This document shows, one piece after another, positions 10,081 through 20,269 of a DNA stretch of 64,000 nucleotides. Each line of letters starts with the position of its first letter. Position 1 is the first letter of the stretch. This stretch comes from Candidatus Eiseniibacteriota bacterium (GTDB taxonomy: Bacteria > Eisenbacteria > RBG-16-71-46 > CAIMUX01). A model generated the notes under the pieces. That model saw nothing but the letters and a program-made list of their open reading frames with translations, had not been told where the DNA came from and made no database searches. The stretch is taken from the NCBI GenBank assembly GCA_016712505.1, contig JADJQY010000001.1:1-64000 (forward strand), read 5' to 3'. Both the position numbers and the translations under genes were made by a program.

Positions 10081-12840
10081 TCAGCGTTTTTCCCTCACCA
10101 ACCGTTGCAGATCCCGCACGAATCCCGGGCGCAGATCGCGGGCGTGGCCGAGGGCGTTCGATCGATCGAACACCTCCGGATCCCCCGCCCAGTTCGCCTG
10201 GGTGGCGCAGAGGCGGAGCAGGTCGAGCGCGGCGCGCTCTCCAGCCGATGCGCGGACCCACGCCGGGCTCTGCTCGAGGCGGGCGATCTCGGTCGCCGCT
10301 GCCGCACGCTCGCCGGCTCGAATCCGATCGAGCAACCGGTAGAGGCGACTCAGGCGGATGATCGGATGCTCTTCACCGAGCCTTCGCAGCGCCGCTTCCT
10401 CCGCCCGAAGGTGGGATTGCTCCGCGTCGCGGAATCGCGCTGTTCTCCCCAGCGCTATGCCCAGCTCCAGGAACCCGGTTGCGGCGACTCCCTCCCAGTT
10501 TTCCGGGCCACGCTCCAGATTCCGGAGCCCGCGCTCGATCGACTCGATGCCAAGAGCGTGCTCTTCGCGTTCGGAGAACAACCCACCCCGGGTGAACCAG
10601 AGATCGGACACGAAGGGATGGTCCTCCCCCGCGGCCCCTCGTCGGCATCGTTCCAACGCCTCCTCGATGACCGGTGCTGCCTCGGAGGAGCAACCCAAGG
10701 CGCGCAACACCGCGGCGCAGGCACCGAGGAATGGTCCGGTTTCCGCGGCGGTCTGCCCGAGGTAGAAGTGGAGCGCGGATCGGACCAGTGATCCCGCCTC
10801 CTTCCGATCGGACCCGCTCTGGGCCAGAACTACAGACAGGTAGACCATGGTCTGGGCCCGAGATCGCTCCTCCCACTCAGCGGATTGCTGGTGCGCCAAC
10901 GCCCGGCGCAAGGTCGTCTCTGCTTCCGCGTACTCGCCGCAGCGGCGTAATGCATTGCCCAGTGCCTGGGTGGCGAGCACCGCAGCGGTCGACTCCGGAC
11001 CGCGGGCGCGCTCTCGTGCCGCCAGGGCCCGCCGATAGAGAGGCAGCGCCTCGCGCACGCGACCCTGCTGACCCAGGATCACCGCGAGGTTGCCGAGGAT
11101 GTTCACCGTAGCGGGGTTGTCTTCGCCTCGCTCGCGACTGGACCGCGCGTGAAGGCGACGCACCAACGTCTCGGCCTCGGCGAACCTGAGGCGTCGCATG
11201 TACACATGAACGAGCTGGGTCTCGGCTCGCTCCAGCTCGAGGCTGTCGGGGCCGTGTGCCTGGGAGAGCCGCTCGATCGCTCGCGTGAGCTCGGCCGCCG
11301 CCGCCTCGTCCTCTCGCAGTCCCGCATAGACATTTCCGATCGAGGCACGGAGCGCCCCTTCGACATCCGGGAACTCCTCCAGGGCACCTGCAAGCCGGGC
11401 TCTGGCCCGCTCGATCGCCTCTAGCACCGTCGCCCCGCGTCCCTGCGCCTCTGGGTGGGGCGCGAGCAGCACCTCTTCGAAAAACGCCCGGGTTCGCTCC
11501 GACTTTCGATTCGCGAGCTCGACCCGACGTCGCAACCGGAAGACCCAGGTTCCCAGACCGGCGAGTATCAGGAGGGGCGGCCAGAGCGCCTGTGCGCCCC
11601 CTCGGAGCGATGCCGTCAGGAGCCCGATCACTCCAGCACCGGCCAGACCGAAGGTGACCGCGGCCGTGCCGCGACCACCGAACCGCGCGCCAAGCCGCTG
11701 AACCAGCCGCTCCAGCGGAGATCGGCCCGAGACCGACAGCGGCTCCGCCCGAAGATATCTACGAAGATCCTCGGCCAGATCCTTGGCCGATTGGTAGCGC
11801 TGATCCCGGTCCTTGGCCAGCGCCTTGCGCAGTAGCGCGGCCAACTCCGGCGGACACCCGGGCCGCACTTCACCGGCATCCTGCGGCACCGCCTCCATCA
11901 CGGCACGCAGCGCCTCGGCCAAGGTCGAAGTCGGAACGTGGTAGGGGTGCACGCCGGTGAGCATTCGGTAAGCGATCACGCCGAGCGAGTACAGATCCGA
12001 GCGGTAGTCGATCTCCGAAGCGACTCCGCGCGCCTGCTCCGGACTCATGTAGGGAAGCGTCCCCTTGATCGCCACCGCCTCGGTGATCGAGGCGTTCCCG
12101 TCCGTCCGCGCGATTCTCGCCAGACCAAAGTCGAGAACCCGGACATCCGACGTCTGGGTGCCGTCCGCCGACTCGGGCGGCGAGACCAGCATGATGTTCT
12201 GCGGCTTCAGATCCCGGTGGGTTACCCCCTGGCGGTGGGCGTGATCCACTGCCTCACAGACCTTGATCAGGATCTCGAGCGGACGCCGGAGACTCGCCCG
12301 GGAGAAGTCGCCATCCAGCCACTCCGCTCGCACTTCATCCAGCGTCCGTCCGCGGACCAGTTCCATGGCGTAGAAGGGCCGACCGTCCACGGCGACGCCT
12401 GCGTCAAAAATCGTTGCGATCCCCGGATGGTGCAGCCGACCCAGGGCCTCGATCTCGTGCCGGAAGTGCCTGACCCGGGATCCATCGAGCCACCCGGCGT
12501 GGATCAGCTTGAGAGCGACCACCCGCTGCGTGTTCTCCTGCCACGCTTCGAAGACCACCCCCATGCCGCCTTCTCCCAGCTTCTGTCGCAGGAGGTAGCC
12601 ACCGATCCGCTCGCCCGGCGCCGGCTCGCGCAGCGGCCCCAAACTCTCCCGGGGAGCAAGGGCCAAAGTCTGAGCCGCTTCCGGACCGGCGTCGGCGACC
12701 GTCTCGAAGGCCAGAAGCGACTCGACCTCCCTCCGCAGGTGCGCATCCCCCTCGCACGCCTCCTCCAGGAACGAGGCGCGGGCGCTCGTCTCCAGGTTGC
12801 GCGCGTGAAAGACGATCTCCTTGATCCGGGTGAGCGACAT
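10081..12840 (-). CDS. Membrane Ser/Thr protein kinase with TPR sensor region
   Basis: ATG at 12840 gives 919 residues; an in-frame GTG at 12861 would add seven. The Hanks-type kinase spans about residues 79-340: glycine loop GEGGMGVV, lysine K111 in VVALKL, catalytic loop HRDLKPQN (D210), DFG at 237-239, and MSPEQA activation segment end. A single hydrophobic segment follows near 380-430 (LWPPLLILAGLGTWVF), then about 450 residues of TPR-like repeats outside or at the membrane (NPATVNILGNLAVILGQQGR). The arrangement is typical of one-component kinases that sense through TPRs. It lies with an ECF sigma gene and an exported FlgD protein; a regulatory link is inference. Confidence 0.9.
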   Translation of the reverse strand: MSLTRIKEIVFHARNLETSARASFLEEACEGDAHLRREVESLLAFETVADAGPEAAQTLALAPRESLGPLREPAPGERIGGYLLRQKLGEGGMGVVFEAWQENTQRVVALKLIHAGWLDGSRVRHFRHEIEALGRLHHPGIATIFDAGVAVDGRPFYAMELVRGRTLDEVRAEWLDGDFSRASLRRPLEILIKVCEAVDHAHRQGVTHRDLKPQNIMLVSPPESADGTQTSDVRVLDFGLARIARTDGNASITEAVAIKGTLPYMSPEQARGVASEIDYRSDLYSLGVIAYRMLTGVHPYHVPTSTLAEALRAVMEAVPQDAGEVRPGCPPELAALLRKALAKDRDQRYQSAKDLAEDLRRYLRAEPLSVSGRSPLERLVQRLGARFGGRGTAAVTFGLAGAGVIGLLTASLRGGAQALWPPLLILAGLGTWVFRLRRRVELANRKSERTRAFFEEVLLAPHPEAQGRGATVLEAIERARARLAGALEEFPDVEGALRASIGNVYAGLREDEAAAAELTRAIERLSQAHGPDSLELERAETQLVHVYMRRLRFAEAETLVRRLHARSSRERGEDNPATVNILGNLAVILGQQGRVREALPLYRRALAARERARGPESTAAVLATQALGNALRRCGEYAEAETTLRRALAHQQSAEWEERSRAQTMVYLSVVLAQSGSDRKEAGSLVRSALHFYLGQTAAETGPFLGACAAVLRALGCSSEAAPVIEEALERCRRGAAGEDHPFVSDLWFTRGGLFSEREEHALGIESIERGLRNLERGPENWEGVAATGFLELGIALGRTARFRDAEQSHLRAEEAALRRLGEEHPIIRLSRLYRLLDRIRAGERAAAATEIARLEQSPAWVRASAGERAALDLLRLCATQANWAGDPEVFDRSNALGHARDLRPGFVRDLQRLVREKR

Positions 12841-13064
12841 TCCGGTCTCCACACCAAACACTCACGGTCGATGCAATCGAAGCCGGAACAGTTTACGCCG
12901 ACTCCCGGCGATCGTCGAGCACTCGACCCGCAACTTTTTTCGCGCCGGGTTGCATTTCGGCGCCTCCGTTCTCGCAACAGAGGTCAGGAAGGCCCCCAAC
13001 CGCTCCGGACGGACCGGCGAGGGACCATCATCTGAACCCCGTTACCACACGAACAGGAGATACG

Positions 13065-15368
13065 ATGTCTGCCTACATGCAACCCGAAGAGCGGAGTCGG
13101 TCCCGGATCGACGGATCCGATCCCCTCCCCCGTCGACACCTGCCAGGGGGGTTCGCCACCCTTCTCGCCGCGGGAGCGGTGGCGCTTTCCGCGCCCGTCG
13201 CTTTCGCGTCCGCGATTCTCATGACTTCCGGTCAGGTGAAGGAGCGACTCCACTGGCAGATGGTCGCGATCGGCTCCGTCGAGGAGGGATCGTTCGAACA
13301 CAACATGGAGGTCCGAGTATTCCAGGAGAAGCTCGACCTCCCGCTTACCTCCGCGGTCGCGGTCGACGCCATCCCTGGGGGCGGCGCGGGCTCGATCCCG
13401 ATCGACACCTATGTCAGCAGCTTCCTCGTTCACCTCGATCGACGCGCCCCGTTCGGGGAGTCGGTCATCACCGGCTGGATCGAGTTCGACCAGGACATCC
13501 TCGGCGTTCTCTACGAAGATAGTTCCCTCGATGCCACCGATGCCTCCCTCGGAATGAGCGAGCTGGTCTACCCGGTCGGGAACTACCGCGGGCTCGAGTT
13601 CACCGGAACCTCAGGGGTCGATGAGCTCCTGATCGCGACCCGCCGGGTCGACTTCACCCTGAGGACCACCGTTCACCTCGATCAGATGCGGATCCTGTTG
13701 AAGGCAGATGGCACCGGTGCGTCGTTCTCGGTCGACCATCAAGGACCGACCCACCTCACGGCCCCGGCCTGGGGCGGCGGGCTCATCACCGCCGGAGACA
13801 TCCTGACCATCGGAAGCCCGGCATCGCCCGGTCCGAATGCGCCGAGCTTCACCCCCGGCACCCCCGGGAAGATGCTCGACATCGGAGCCAACCTGCACAT
13901 CCCGATTCCGGGGGTCGGTGGGGTATTCGAACTGGACGCCCTCTCCTTCGGGCGCGACGCCGGCGATCGGCTGCGCTTCTCGGTGGACGAGTTCGCCCGC
14001 GGGATCATGGACGGTGATCCCGCTCCGGATGTGTACACCGAAGGAAGCACCGGACACCTCGAGGCATCCGCCGACCTGTTCCGTTACCGCGGCCCGGCGA
14101 TCGACACTCCGATCGGTGTGACCTCGGGCAACCGGGCGACCCACGACGGAAACGCCACCGGCCCGGTCGTGGCGCGCGGTTTCGGGCTGGTCGAGCCGAA
14201 TCCACCAAGCCTGCTCGACCCCAACGATCCCGGCGACAACCTCGACGGCCTGGATATCGGCACCCTGCCGTCTGACCTCGGGAGCTGGGTCTTCTACTCG
14301 CTCGACGACAACTTTACCGATCCCGCCGAATCGAGCGGCGGGGCGCCGAACACCGGAACCGGACCGAACAACGGCTACTCCGGAGCGGCCGTCCTGATGA
14401 CCGCACCCGGCTTCGGGGTCTATGTCTACGCCGACATCTTCGATCTCGGACTGATTCCGCGCCCGGAGGGAAACGGAGACGACATCGATGCACTGATCGT
14501 GCGCGATACCGAGCTCAATCCCGGAGATCAGGTTCCTTCCTACGATCCCGCCCAGGATGTGATCTGGTTCTCGCTGCGCCGCGGCTCCGACTACATCGGT
14601 CAGCCGGACACCCGCCTCGGACTTCCGATCACCGAAGCCGACATCCTGGAGCCTGGTCCCGCAATCGTCATTCCGGGCGAGGCGCTCGGCCTCTGGACCC
14701 GGCGCCAGAGCTTGCCGGGGGAGATCCCGGACGATGTCGACGGCATCGATCTCTTCTACGCGAAGCTCAAGCCGGCCGCCGATCCCGACTCCGCGCAGAC
14801 CGCGATCGGTCAGTCGGTGGTGATCGATGTACTCGCCAACGACGTGGCAGGGCCGGGCGGTCTGAATCCCGCTTCGGTCCGGATCTTCGATCAGCCCAGG
14901 TTCGGTACAATCACCGCCCTCGACCCAGTGCACGGACAGATCACCTATCAGCACGACGGGTCGGGACACTCGATCGACCAGTTCTCCTACATCGTCTACG
15001 ACGGACAAGGAGAGGTCTCGGACGTGACTCTGGTGAGCTTGGACATCTTCCCGGCTTCGGATGTCGATCCCATCGCCACCCCGGCCTCCCCGTTCGAGCT
15101 CGCGCTCGACGGTTCGAACCCGACGAATGGCGAGACACGGCTTCGGCTCCGCGCCCCCGCAATGACACCGACATCTCTGACCGTGTACGACATATCCGGC
15201 AAGCAGGTTCGGAGCCTCCTCGACGGTGCGATGGGCGCTGACCAGGAACGGATCGTCGTCTGGGATGGTCGCGACGATCGTGGCAAGACCGTCGGATCGG
15301 GCGTCTTCTATGCCCGCTTGGTCGCGGGTTCCGCCTCGACGACCATTCCGTTGGTCCGACAGCGGTAA
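13065..15368 (+). CDS. Large exported protein, cadherin-like repeat plus FlgD domain
   Basis: ATG at 13065 follows CAGGAGATACG. The 767-residue product has a long N-terminal leader with a hydrophobic core around residues 29-47 (FATLLAAGAVALSAPVAFAS). Residues 50-560 are beta-rich with no family I recognise. Residues about 570-660 resemble a bacterial cadherin/Ig tandem module (VVIDVLANDVAG, then FSYIVYDGQGEVSDV). The end is a FlgD-like Ig domain (SNPTNGETRLRLR, VVWDGRDDRGKTVGSGVFYA). It is probably exported and anchored or displayed. A strong hairpin follows at 15392-15420. Confidence 0.8.
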   Translation: MSAYMQPEERSRSRIDGSDPLPRRHLPGGFATLLAAGAVALSAPVAFASAILMTSGQVKERLHWQMVAIGSVEEGSFEHNMEVRVFQEKLDLPLTSAVAVDAIPGGGAGSIPIDTYVSSFLVHLDRRAPFGESVITGWIEFDQDILGVLYEDSSLDATDASLGMSELVYPVGNYRGLEFTGTSGVDELLIATRRVDFTLRTTVHLDQMRILLKADGTGASFSVDHQGPTHLTAPAWGGGLITAGDILTIGSPASPGPNAPSFTPGTPGKMLDIGANLHIPIPGVGGVFELDALSFGRDAGDRLRFSVDEFARGIMDGDPAPDVYTEGSTGHLEASADLFRYRGPAIDTPIGVTSGNRATHDGNATGPVVARGFGLVEPNPPSLLDPNDPGDNLDGLDIGTLPSDLGSWVFYSLDDNFTDPAESSGGAPNTGTGPNNGYSGAAVLMTAPGFGVYVYADIFDLGLIPRPEGNGDDIDALIVRDTELNPGDQVPSYDPAQDVIWFSLRRGSDYIGQPDTRLGLPITEADILEPGPAIVIPGEALGLWTRRQSLPGEIPDDVDGIDLFYAKLKPAADPDSAQTAIGQSVVIDVLANDVAGPGGLNPASVRIFDQPRFGTITALDPVHGQITYQHDGSGHSIDQFSYIVYDGQGEVSDVTLVSLDIFPASDVDPIATPASPFELALDGSNPTNGETRLRLRAPAMTPTSLTVYDISGKQVRSLLDGAMGADQERIVVWDGRDDRGKTVGSGVFYARLVAGSASTTIPLVRQR

Positions 15369-15391
15369 CGCCTCGACTCACGACACCCCAG

Positions 15392-15420
15392 AACGGGGTG
15401 GATCCTCGGTCCACCCCGTT
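15392..15420 (+). terminator. Intrinsic terminator-like hairpin
   Basis: Arms aacggggtgga and tccaccccgtt form a perfect 11-bp stem with a 7-base loop, 23 bases after the stop of the exported FlgD protein. The trailing sequence is pyrimidine-rich rather than a clean T run. Confidence 0.7.
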
Positions 15421-15588
15421 CCCTATTCTTCCCGCTTCACATTCTCTTGCTGCGCGCCGATCGAAAGTGAACTAGCGTTCTCTCGTCTTGCCGGGGACAG
15501 AGGCTCGCATTGTCCGGGCAGCCGCTCGCAGCGTCGGGCGGCCAGGCGCGGGGAATCGGGCCGGGGGTCAAAGCCCCAAGGAGCGAAG

Positions 15589-17865
15589 ATGCGTCGCCCC
15601 GGTAGTCGCGCACGTGAGGATCGCCTCGTTCCCTCCCCCCGTTTCCGTCTGCGCTCTCGCCTCGCCCTCCTCCGGATTGCCGTCGGGATCACCGCCACAT
15701 GCCTCGCGGCTGGTTGCAGCACCCTCATTCCCGACGACACCGCGGATGGCACCCGGGTGGAGAACCGCCGTCCCTCGGTTCGGATCACTGCCGGGGCGGC
15801 GACGGCCGACTCGGTCGGCATCGATTACAAGGTCGACTTTCGCTGGCACGGCGTCGACGACGACGGCCTCGTGGCCTTCTATCAGTACGCCATCGATGAC
15901 ACGGTGAGCGAGAACGCCTGGCACGACACGACCAGCTTTTCCTCCCTCTTCCGCTTGAAGGCCACCCGGTCCGACTCGGACGGACAGGCCCTCTACGACT
16001 GGCATACCTTCTTCGTCCGGGCCATCGACAACGAGTTCGGCGTGTCGAGCAGCGATTTCCGCACCTTCAATGCCAAGACGATCGCGCCGTCGAGCCGGAT
16101 CACATTTCCCGACGTGCGGAGCAGCGAAGCGCCTGAGCTGCTGCGAACCTTCGTCGTTCGCTGGGAGGGAGACGATCTCGACAGCTCGCGCCCGGATCGC
16201 AAGCCGGTCTACTACGAGTACAAGCTGATCGCCGTGGGCTCTCCTCTCGAGCCCGACGAAGTCATCCGGACCAAGCTGCATGAAGCCGAGAACCTCCTGC
16301 TCGACACCCTTCGGGTCGGTTTGAAGACCGCGTGGATCCGGGTTCCGGAGTCGCAACGCAGCCTTCTCCTGCGTGAGCTTCCGATCGCCGCATCGCTCTG
16401 CTTCGCGGTCCGCGCGGTCGATGAGGCGGGGGCCATCGAGCAGAACTTGACCCGAGGTCGGAACTTCATCGCGTTCAACGTCCGGGCGGCGAACGTCGCC
16501 CCGTTCGTCACGATCTCGGAAGCATCGATCGGCACCAACGAATTCCCGCTAGGAGGAGACGCCGAAGGATTCTGGACGGTCAGCGTTCCGGCCGGACGTC
16601 CGCTCCGCTTCCGCTGGACCGGCGATGCCTCCGCCTACGGATCGTTGCCGGGGAACTCCAACTACGGTCTGGACCTCGCCGATCCCTCGGACGAGACCAT
16701 CCGGGATCCCCGTGGCATCGGCGGCTGGATCGGCTGGGGCCGCTGGGCAGGGAATCAAGAGCCATTCACCTTCCCCGCATCCGATGGCGAGGCAACCCAC
16801 GTACTCATCGTCAAGATGAGGGACATCTCCGACGCCGTGTCCTCGGAGCGCATCTGCAAGATCCGCATCAAGGTCGTGGTCTTCACCTTCGACAAGTTCG
16901 CCCTGGTAGTGGACGATGCGCGCTTCGGCGCCAACCCTTCCGATCTCACCCATGACGCATTCCTGCGTCAGAACTTCCTCGCCCGCGCGCCGCAGCTCGG
17001 GCAGGTCGACAACTTCGGCCTGTTCGGCGACGGAGCATCGGAGATCTCGGTCCGCACTCCGCGCGACCTTCCGCTCGATCTGGTCTCTCGCTACCAGCAC
17101 ATCTTCTGGTCGACCCATTTCAACACATTCGCAACCCAGGAGACCGGTCTCCATCGCACCGAGATCTCGAACGCCCGACTCTCCGCCTACCTCGGGGCCG
17201 GAGGACGCCTCTTCATCTTCGGCTCCCAACTGTCCAGCCACCTCGTGGGGCAGGAGCTCGGCCTGTTTGGATACCCGAAGGCCCCGCCGAACAACGAGAT
17301 CGGCGCCAGCCCGGAGCCCGGGTACGTCGAGGAGTCATTCCTCTGGAAGTTCCTGCACTATCGAACCTACGTAGTCGGCGTGCCGAATCGCGGCGATGTC
17401 AGCGTCGAGCAACAGCATGCCTCGGGACTGATCGGCTGCCGCTCTCTCCACCCCGCCTACCCGGACCTTCTGCTCGATCCGGCGAAGTTCCAGCCCGAAC
17501 GGTTGCTCGACTGCGGGAGCGACCCGAACACCTGCCGCTACGAAGGTGGAACCAAGGAGTGGGAGGGGCTGGAGGGAACACTTGCGACCACGGTCACAGA
17601 GGCCGGCCTCGACTCACTCTACGCCGCACGAACCTTCAATCGTCACTGGGACGCGCACGCCGGTCGGGGCGTCTTCATCCAGTCGGCGACGGACGGGGCG
17701 ATCTGCGCGCAGCGCTACGAATCGACCCTGGCCGACACGCTCTCCGGGTCGGCGCAGGGCCGAACCATTCTCTTCGCATTCCAGCCCTACTTCTTCGCCC
17801 CGAGCGGCCTCTTCGACGCCGGAGTCGCCGCGGTGAACTGGCTCGTCACCGGGAAGGACAACTGA
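15589..17865 (+). CDS. Exported lipoprotein of unknown function, 758 aa
   Basis: ATG at 15589 with AAGGAG eight bases upstream is preferred over longer in-frame starts because it places a lipoprotein signal at residues 27-44 (LLRIAVGITATCLAAGC, lipobox LAAGC). The mature part begins with fibronectin/Ig-like strands (residues 60-330, FRWHGVDDDGLVAFYQYAID and repeats of that theme) and ends in a region around 440-750 with a possible ThuA/glutamine-amidotransferase-like fold (FALVVDDARFG, then AYLGAGGRLFIFGSQL, with a C-terminal AVNWLVTGKD). The fold suggestion is tentative. Its 3' end overlaps the convergent GT87 gene by 20 bases. Confidence 0.8.
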   Translation: MRRPGSRAREDRLVPSPRFRLRSRLALLRIAVGITATCLAAGCSTLIPDDTADGTRVENRRPSVRITAGAATADSVGIDYKVDFRWHGVDDDGLVAFYQYAIDDTVSENAWHDTTSFSSLFRLKATRSDSDGQALYDWHTFFVRAIDNEFGVSSSDFRTFNAKTIAPSSRITFPDVRSSEAPELLRTFVVRWEGDDLDSSRPDRKPVYYEYKLIAVGSPLEPDEVIRTKLHEAENLLLDTLRVGLKTAWIRVPESQRSLLLRELPIAASLCFAVRAVDEAGAIEQNLTRGRNFIAFNVRAANVAPFVTISEASIGTNEFPLGGDAEGFWTVSVPAGRPLRFRWTGDASAYGSLPGNSNYGLDLADPSDETIRDPRGIGGWIGWGRWAGNQEPFTFPASDGEATHVLIVKMRDISDAVSSERICKIRIKVVVFTFDKFALVVDDARFGANPSDLTHDAFLRQNFLARAPQLGQVDNFGLFGDGASEISVRTPRDLPLDLVSRYQHIFWSTHFNTFATQETGLHRTEISNARLSAYLGAGGRLFIFGSQLSSHLVGQELGLFGYPKAPPNNEIGASPEPGYVEESFLWKFLHYRTYVVGVPNRGDVSVEQQHASGLIGCRSLHPAYPDLLLDPAKFQPERLLDCGSDPNTCRYEGGTKEWEGLEGTLATTVTEAGLDSLYAARTFNRHWDAHAGRGVFIQSATDGAICAQRYESTLADTLSGSAQGRTILFAFQPYFFAPSGLFDAGVAAVNWLVTGKDN

Positions 17866-19077
17866 CCGACGTGCGCTCGCCACAGAGCGCGAAGAGGAGC
17901 AGAGCACCGTACAACTTCGGGTAGGCGAACAGAGCGAGCAGACCTTCCTGCAGCCCCGGCGCGCAGTACCAGCGCGCCGGGATCAGGAGCAGGACTACCG
18001 CAAGGCCGGCGATCAGTTTGCCGTTCCATCGCCCGAGGGGCGCCGCACTGCCCCAAACGACCAGCACCGGCCAGACCAGGGGATAGTGATAGTCCAGAGT
18101 CCAGGGACTGAGGATCACCTGAAGCAGCGCCAGTCGCGCCAGAGCGAGATCGCGGTCGCGCCCGCGGGCCCAATGGCGAAGCGCCGTCCAGCCAAGCAGG
18201 AACGCTCCCACCAGGTACGCGCCAATTCCGATCCAGGGAAGGTCCAACCAGGGTGCGGGGTTCCACTGCGCATCCGGGGAGGTGACTCGAGAGCAGAGGC
18301 TGAAGAGCGACTGATACGCGGTCGAGGTCCGTTCCGGACGGGCCAACTGTGATTCTGGGCTCATCAGATACGCCAGATACGATCGCCAGGGCGCAGTCCC
18401 GCCCAGGACCACGGACACGCTCGCCACGCATCCGATCGTAGTCACCATGGCGATCAGAGTGCGTCGCCGGCGCCGCTGCAATCCCCCAGGAGCAAGGGGA
18501 GCAGCGCCGTCTTGAGCGCGATCAGGAGTCCGATCGCAACTCCCGAGACCAGGGTCCGGTGCCCTGGCCGGGCGCTCGCTCCTTCGCCGCCGCGCTCGGC
18601 CCGGATCACCAGCGTCAGTAGCCCGGCCAGAGCGATGTATACCTGTCCATACCACAGGCAGGCTCGAAATGGATCGAAGAGCAGAAACAACGCCAGCAGC
18701 CAAACCAGCTCCCGCCCCCGCGGGCGCAGCGTCCGGATCGACCACCACCAGAGCGCCAGGAGGATGAGCAGGCTGCCGACCGTCCAGAGGACTCGGGCGG
18801 TGCGATAGGCGAACCAGGAGACCGGAAGGGCAAGAAGCGCGGCACTCGGCGGGTTCGGCCTCCAGATGTCCGACACCGTTGGGGCGAACCGCCGGATCTC
18901 CCGGCCGAACCAGTCATCCTCCCACGCGGAGGTCAGCTCGGTCCCTTCGCGCAGGAGACGCGCGGCGGTGTAGTACGATGAAAAGCCAACCGATGGGCGT
19001 GTGGCCGCGCTGGGCAGGGGACGCAGGAAACTCCAAAGACCGACACTGAGCAGCAGCGCGAGCAGCGAAGTTGTCAC
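17846..19077 (-). CDS. GT87/DUF2029-like membrane glycosyltransferase (one frameshift)
   Basis: Begins at GTG 19077 (TTSLLALLLSVGLWSFL) and encodes a polytopic membrane protein of about 410 residues. The N-terminal two thirds has the DUF2029 layout, with a first loop containing AWEDDWFGREI and RPNPPSAALLALP and many hydrophobic helices. The frame breaks at the C5 run 18486-18490: one more base there joins ALLPLLLGG to LQRRRRRTLIAMVTTIGCVA, and the second half continues to 17846 with HYPLVWPVLVV. A homopolymer error is the simplest explanation. The family uses polyprenyl-phosphate sugars, usually in cell-envelope glycan synthesis. The start codon is uncertain because no good ribosome site is visible. 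Confidence 0.75.
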
Positions 19078-19423
19078 CAGAGACTTCGCGCGTTGCCGCC
19101 TGGAGAGTCCGAGGCGTGCGTTGTCCGATTTCCCCGGCAGGTCGCTCCTTCTCAGCGATGGCGGTTGGAGCGAATCCCGCTACTTCGCTCCTCGCGCGCC
19201 GACCGCGACAGGGCGGAGACTAGGGGACGGGTCGACGGTCGGCAAGTAACCTCGTGTCACCCCGTCCACGCATCCGCCCCCCGCGAGTCACCGATCAAAC
19301 GCGCATGCAATCTCGAGTGATCGAACTCCGACGAAAAGCGATGACCCCGGGGCGAGGAGTACGTGCAGCTCGATCCTCCACCTGCCCGGGGTCCGCCTAC
19401 GGCTCAGACTGCTCGCGACTGCA
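19078..19423. other. Intergenic stretch, no gene seen
   Basis: Between the start of the GT87 gene and the end of the lipoprotein gene at 19424. Contains separated arms gaccccgggg (from about 19344) and cccggggtc (about 19387) that could pair across a long loop. I see no coding sequence or RNA gene. Confidence 0.4.
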
Positions 19424-20161
19424 TCAACACTTCCGGTTGGAAATCTCGAACAAGACGGTGTTCGCCGGCAACCCGGTGATCGCCGCGTCCATGCAGGTCT
19501 TGGTGAAGTTGACCCACCCGCGCGCCGTTCCGCAGGGAGTGACGAGATTCGGCGCCACAACGAAATGGTAGGTTCCTACCGGCGTTATCGGATAGGGACC
19601 GGTGGTGACGTCGTCCCCGATCAGGCGCGCGGGCACTCCCGGCCTTCCCGAGGTCGTACCGTTGATCAACGGATTCACCCACAGGTGGAGTTGCGAAGTG
19701 TTGGGCACGAACGAGGTCGTCACTGCGTACGAGTCATTCGGAGGATTCGGCAGAGTCGCCCTGAGAGCCAGGTAATCCTGGACCGTGAAGGTGTATGCCA
19801 CCACCGACTTGCGAGTGGTACCCCCGCAGTATGCGGTGAACAACCCCTTGTTGGCGCTGGTCGTAACGGTGAAGTGGGGCACGGCGAAGAAGCTCACCAA
19901 ACTCGTGGAACACACGGCCAGTGGGGACACCGTGCCGCCAGGCTCGAAGAAGCCCCCGGGAAGACATGTTCCGACCGGGTAGACTTGCCCGGGACCGCCA
20001 TAGCAGCCGTAGGGCAGCACCTGGATCTGCTCCGTGGGCTCCAGCCCTTCCGGAGCAGCCGGTGATGGCGCTTCCGTGCTGCACCCGAGGGCAAACGCGA
20101 AGACTGCGGCGAAGATCGAAGTCCCTACGCTCCGGGCGATGAGTGACCTGCGGTTGAACAT
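19424..20161 (-). CDS. Small exported lipoprotein, unknown function
   Basis: ATG at 20161 (MFNRRSL) is chosen because AGGAGG lies seven bases upstream; the ATG six bases earlier touches that site. The 245-residue product has a lipoprotein signal ending FAFALGC at about residue 26. The mature part is Cys- and Pro-rich near the start (YGCYGGPGQVYPVGTCLPGG) and then beta-rich with no recognised domain. It lies 108 bases downstream of the subtilase gene on the same strand and may belong to the same transcript as the sigma/CHAT block. Confidence 0.7.
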   Translation of the reverse strand: MFNRRSLIARSVGTSIFAAVFAFALGCSTEAPSPAAPEGLEPTEQIQVLPYGCYGGPGQVYPVGTCLPGGFFEPGGTVSPLAVCSTSLVSFFAVPHFTVTTSANKGLFTAYCGGTTRKSVVAYTFTVQDYLALRATLPNPPNDSYAVTTSFVPNTSQLHLWVNPLINGTTSGRPGVPARLIGDDVTTGPYPITPVGTYHFVVAPNLVTPCGTARGWVNFTKTCMDAAITGLPANTVLFEISNRKC

Positions 20162-20269
20162 AACCATCCTCCTGTTGCTCGAGCGGGCGAAATGCATCGC
20201 TCGCACCAAGAGGGCGTTCCAACCGATCGTGTGATGCAGAATTGTGCAACGAGTTTGAAATCGGCGTCC

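Noticed and set aside
13611..15008. 465-codon minus-strand open frame
   Set aside because: Shadow of the exported cadherin/FlgD protein on the plus strand; no start context or domain.
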